From Nostoc sp. CMAA1605 (lineage in GTDB: Bacteria > Cyanobacteriota > Cyanobacteriia > Cyanobacteriales > Nostocaceae): 50,831 nt of DNA. The stretch's first letter is position 1, and each line of letters starts with the position of its first letter. Positions 50,583 through 50,831 of this stretch are shown in pieces. The position numbers and the translations under genes were made by a program. The notes beneath the pieces were generated by a model. It was not told where the DNA came from, searched no databases, and saw only the letters and a program-made list of their open reading frames with translations. The DNA is taken from positions 1 to 50,831 of the forward strand of contig NZ_PJIZ01000049.1 in the NCBI RefSeq assembly GCF_021596505.1. The letters run 5' to 3'.

Positions 50583-50831
<249 letters not shown>

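Overview
The window is a 50.8-kb piece of the chromosome of a filamentous, probably heterocyst-forming cyanobacterium of the Nostoc/Anabaena group. Three things support this. The octamer GCGATCGC (HIP1) is strongly over-represented: I count about 35 copies by eye, where fewer than one is expected at random. Heptamer tandem repeats of the STRR type (CCCCAGT/CCCCAAT, ACTCAGC/ACTCATT, TAATGAC, AGTCAAT) fill many intergenic gaps. The gene content is cyanobacterial: Tic20, system II cytochrome c assembly, an Omp85-lpx cluster, sulfolipid genes sqdB-sqdX and a CyaB-type GAF adenylate cyclase. I found no rRNA, tRNA, CRISPR array or complete insertion sequence. The one RNA gene I recognise is the small SRP RNA (ffs) near 9.6 kb.

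Layout. 0-4.5 kb: a frameshifted cupin fragment, a CHRD-domain secreted protein, an MsrB with an N-terminal export/anchor segment, a small unknown protein, an FMN reductase-SDR pair and a DM13 protein. 4.5-5.8 kb: a GAF histidine kinase split by a one-base deletion. 5.9-8.1 kb: ccdA-ccs1. 8.1-10 kb: queF, a Cys/His-rich unknown, a phasin-like protein, ffs and a YciI protein. 10.2-13.3 kb: two tandem, related Ser/Thr kinases with degenerate glycine loops. 13.5-24.9 kb: mostly core genes (cinA, a MraY/WecA-family transferase, glyA, tic20, an FAH hydrolase, rpsF, a STAS protein, dedA, argG), separated by repeat-rich gaps and two MITE-like elements. 25.2-28.7 kb: a three-gene run coding for a P-loop GTPase-like protein, a WD40 propeller protein and a DUF4058 protein. 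28.7-34.2 kb: a pentapeptide-repeat protein and a large secreted zinc metalloprotease.

34.2-37.6 kb is the most unusual stretch. A tightly packed operon of an AAA ATPase and three small unknown proteins meets, tail to tail with a 4-bp overlap, a C5 cytosine DNA methyltransferase. The whole N-terminal extension of the methyltransferase is coded by 16 tandem heptamers lying between the only start codon and motif I. Because 7 is not a multiple of 3, gain or loss of one repeat would switch the enzyme off, so it looks phase-variable. One of the small proteins resembles the C-terminal half of an Mrr-type nuclease fold. Together these could be an undescribed defence or restriction-like module; that is inference.

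37.8-50.8 kb: the envelope cluster, transcribed leftward in the order bamA(omp85)-lpxC-fabZ-lpxA-lpxB, then purC, a small unknown protein, a CyaB-type adenylate cyclase, and sqdX with the 3' part of sqdB at the window edge. In this half the heptamer repeats reach into coding sequence: the stop codons of lpxB, purC and sqdX, like that of glyA further left, lie inside repeat tracts.
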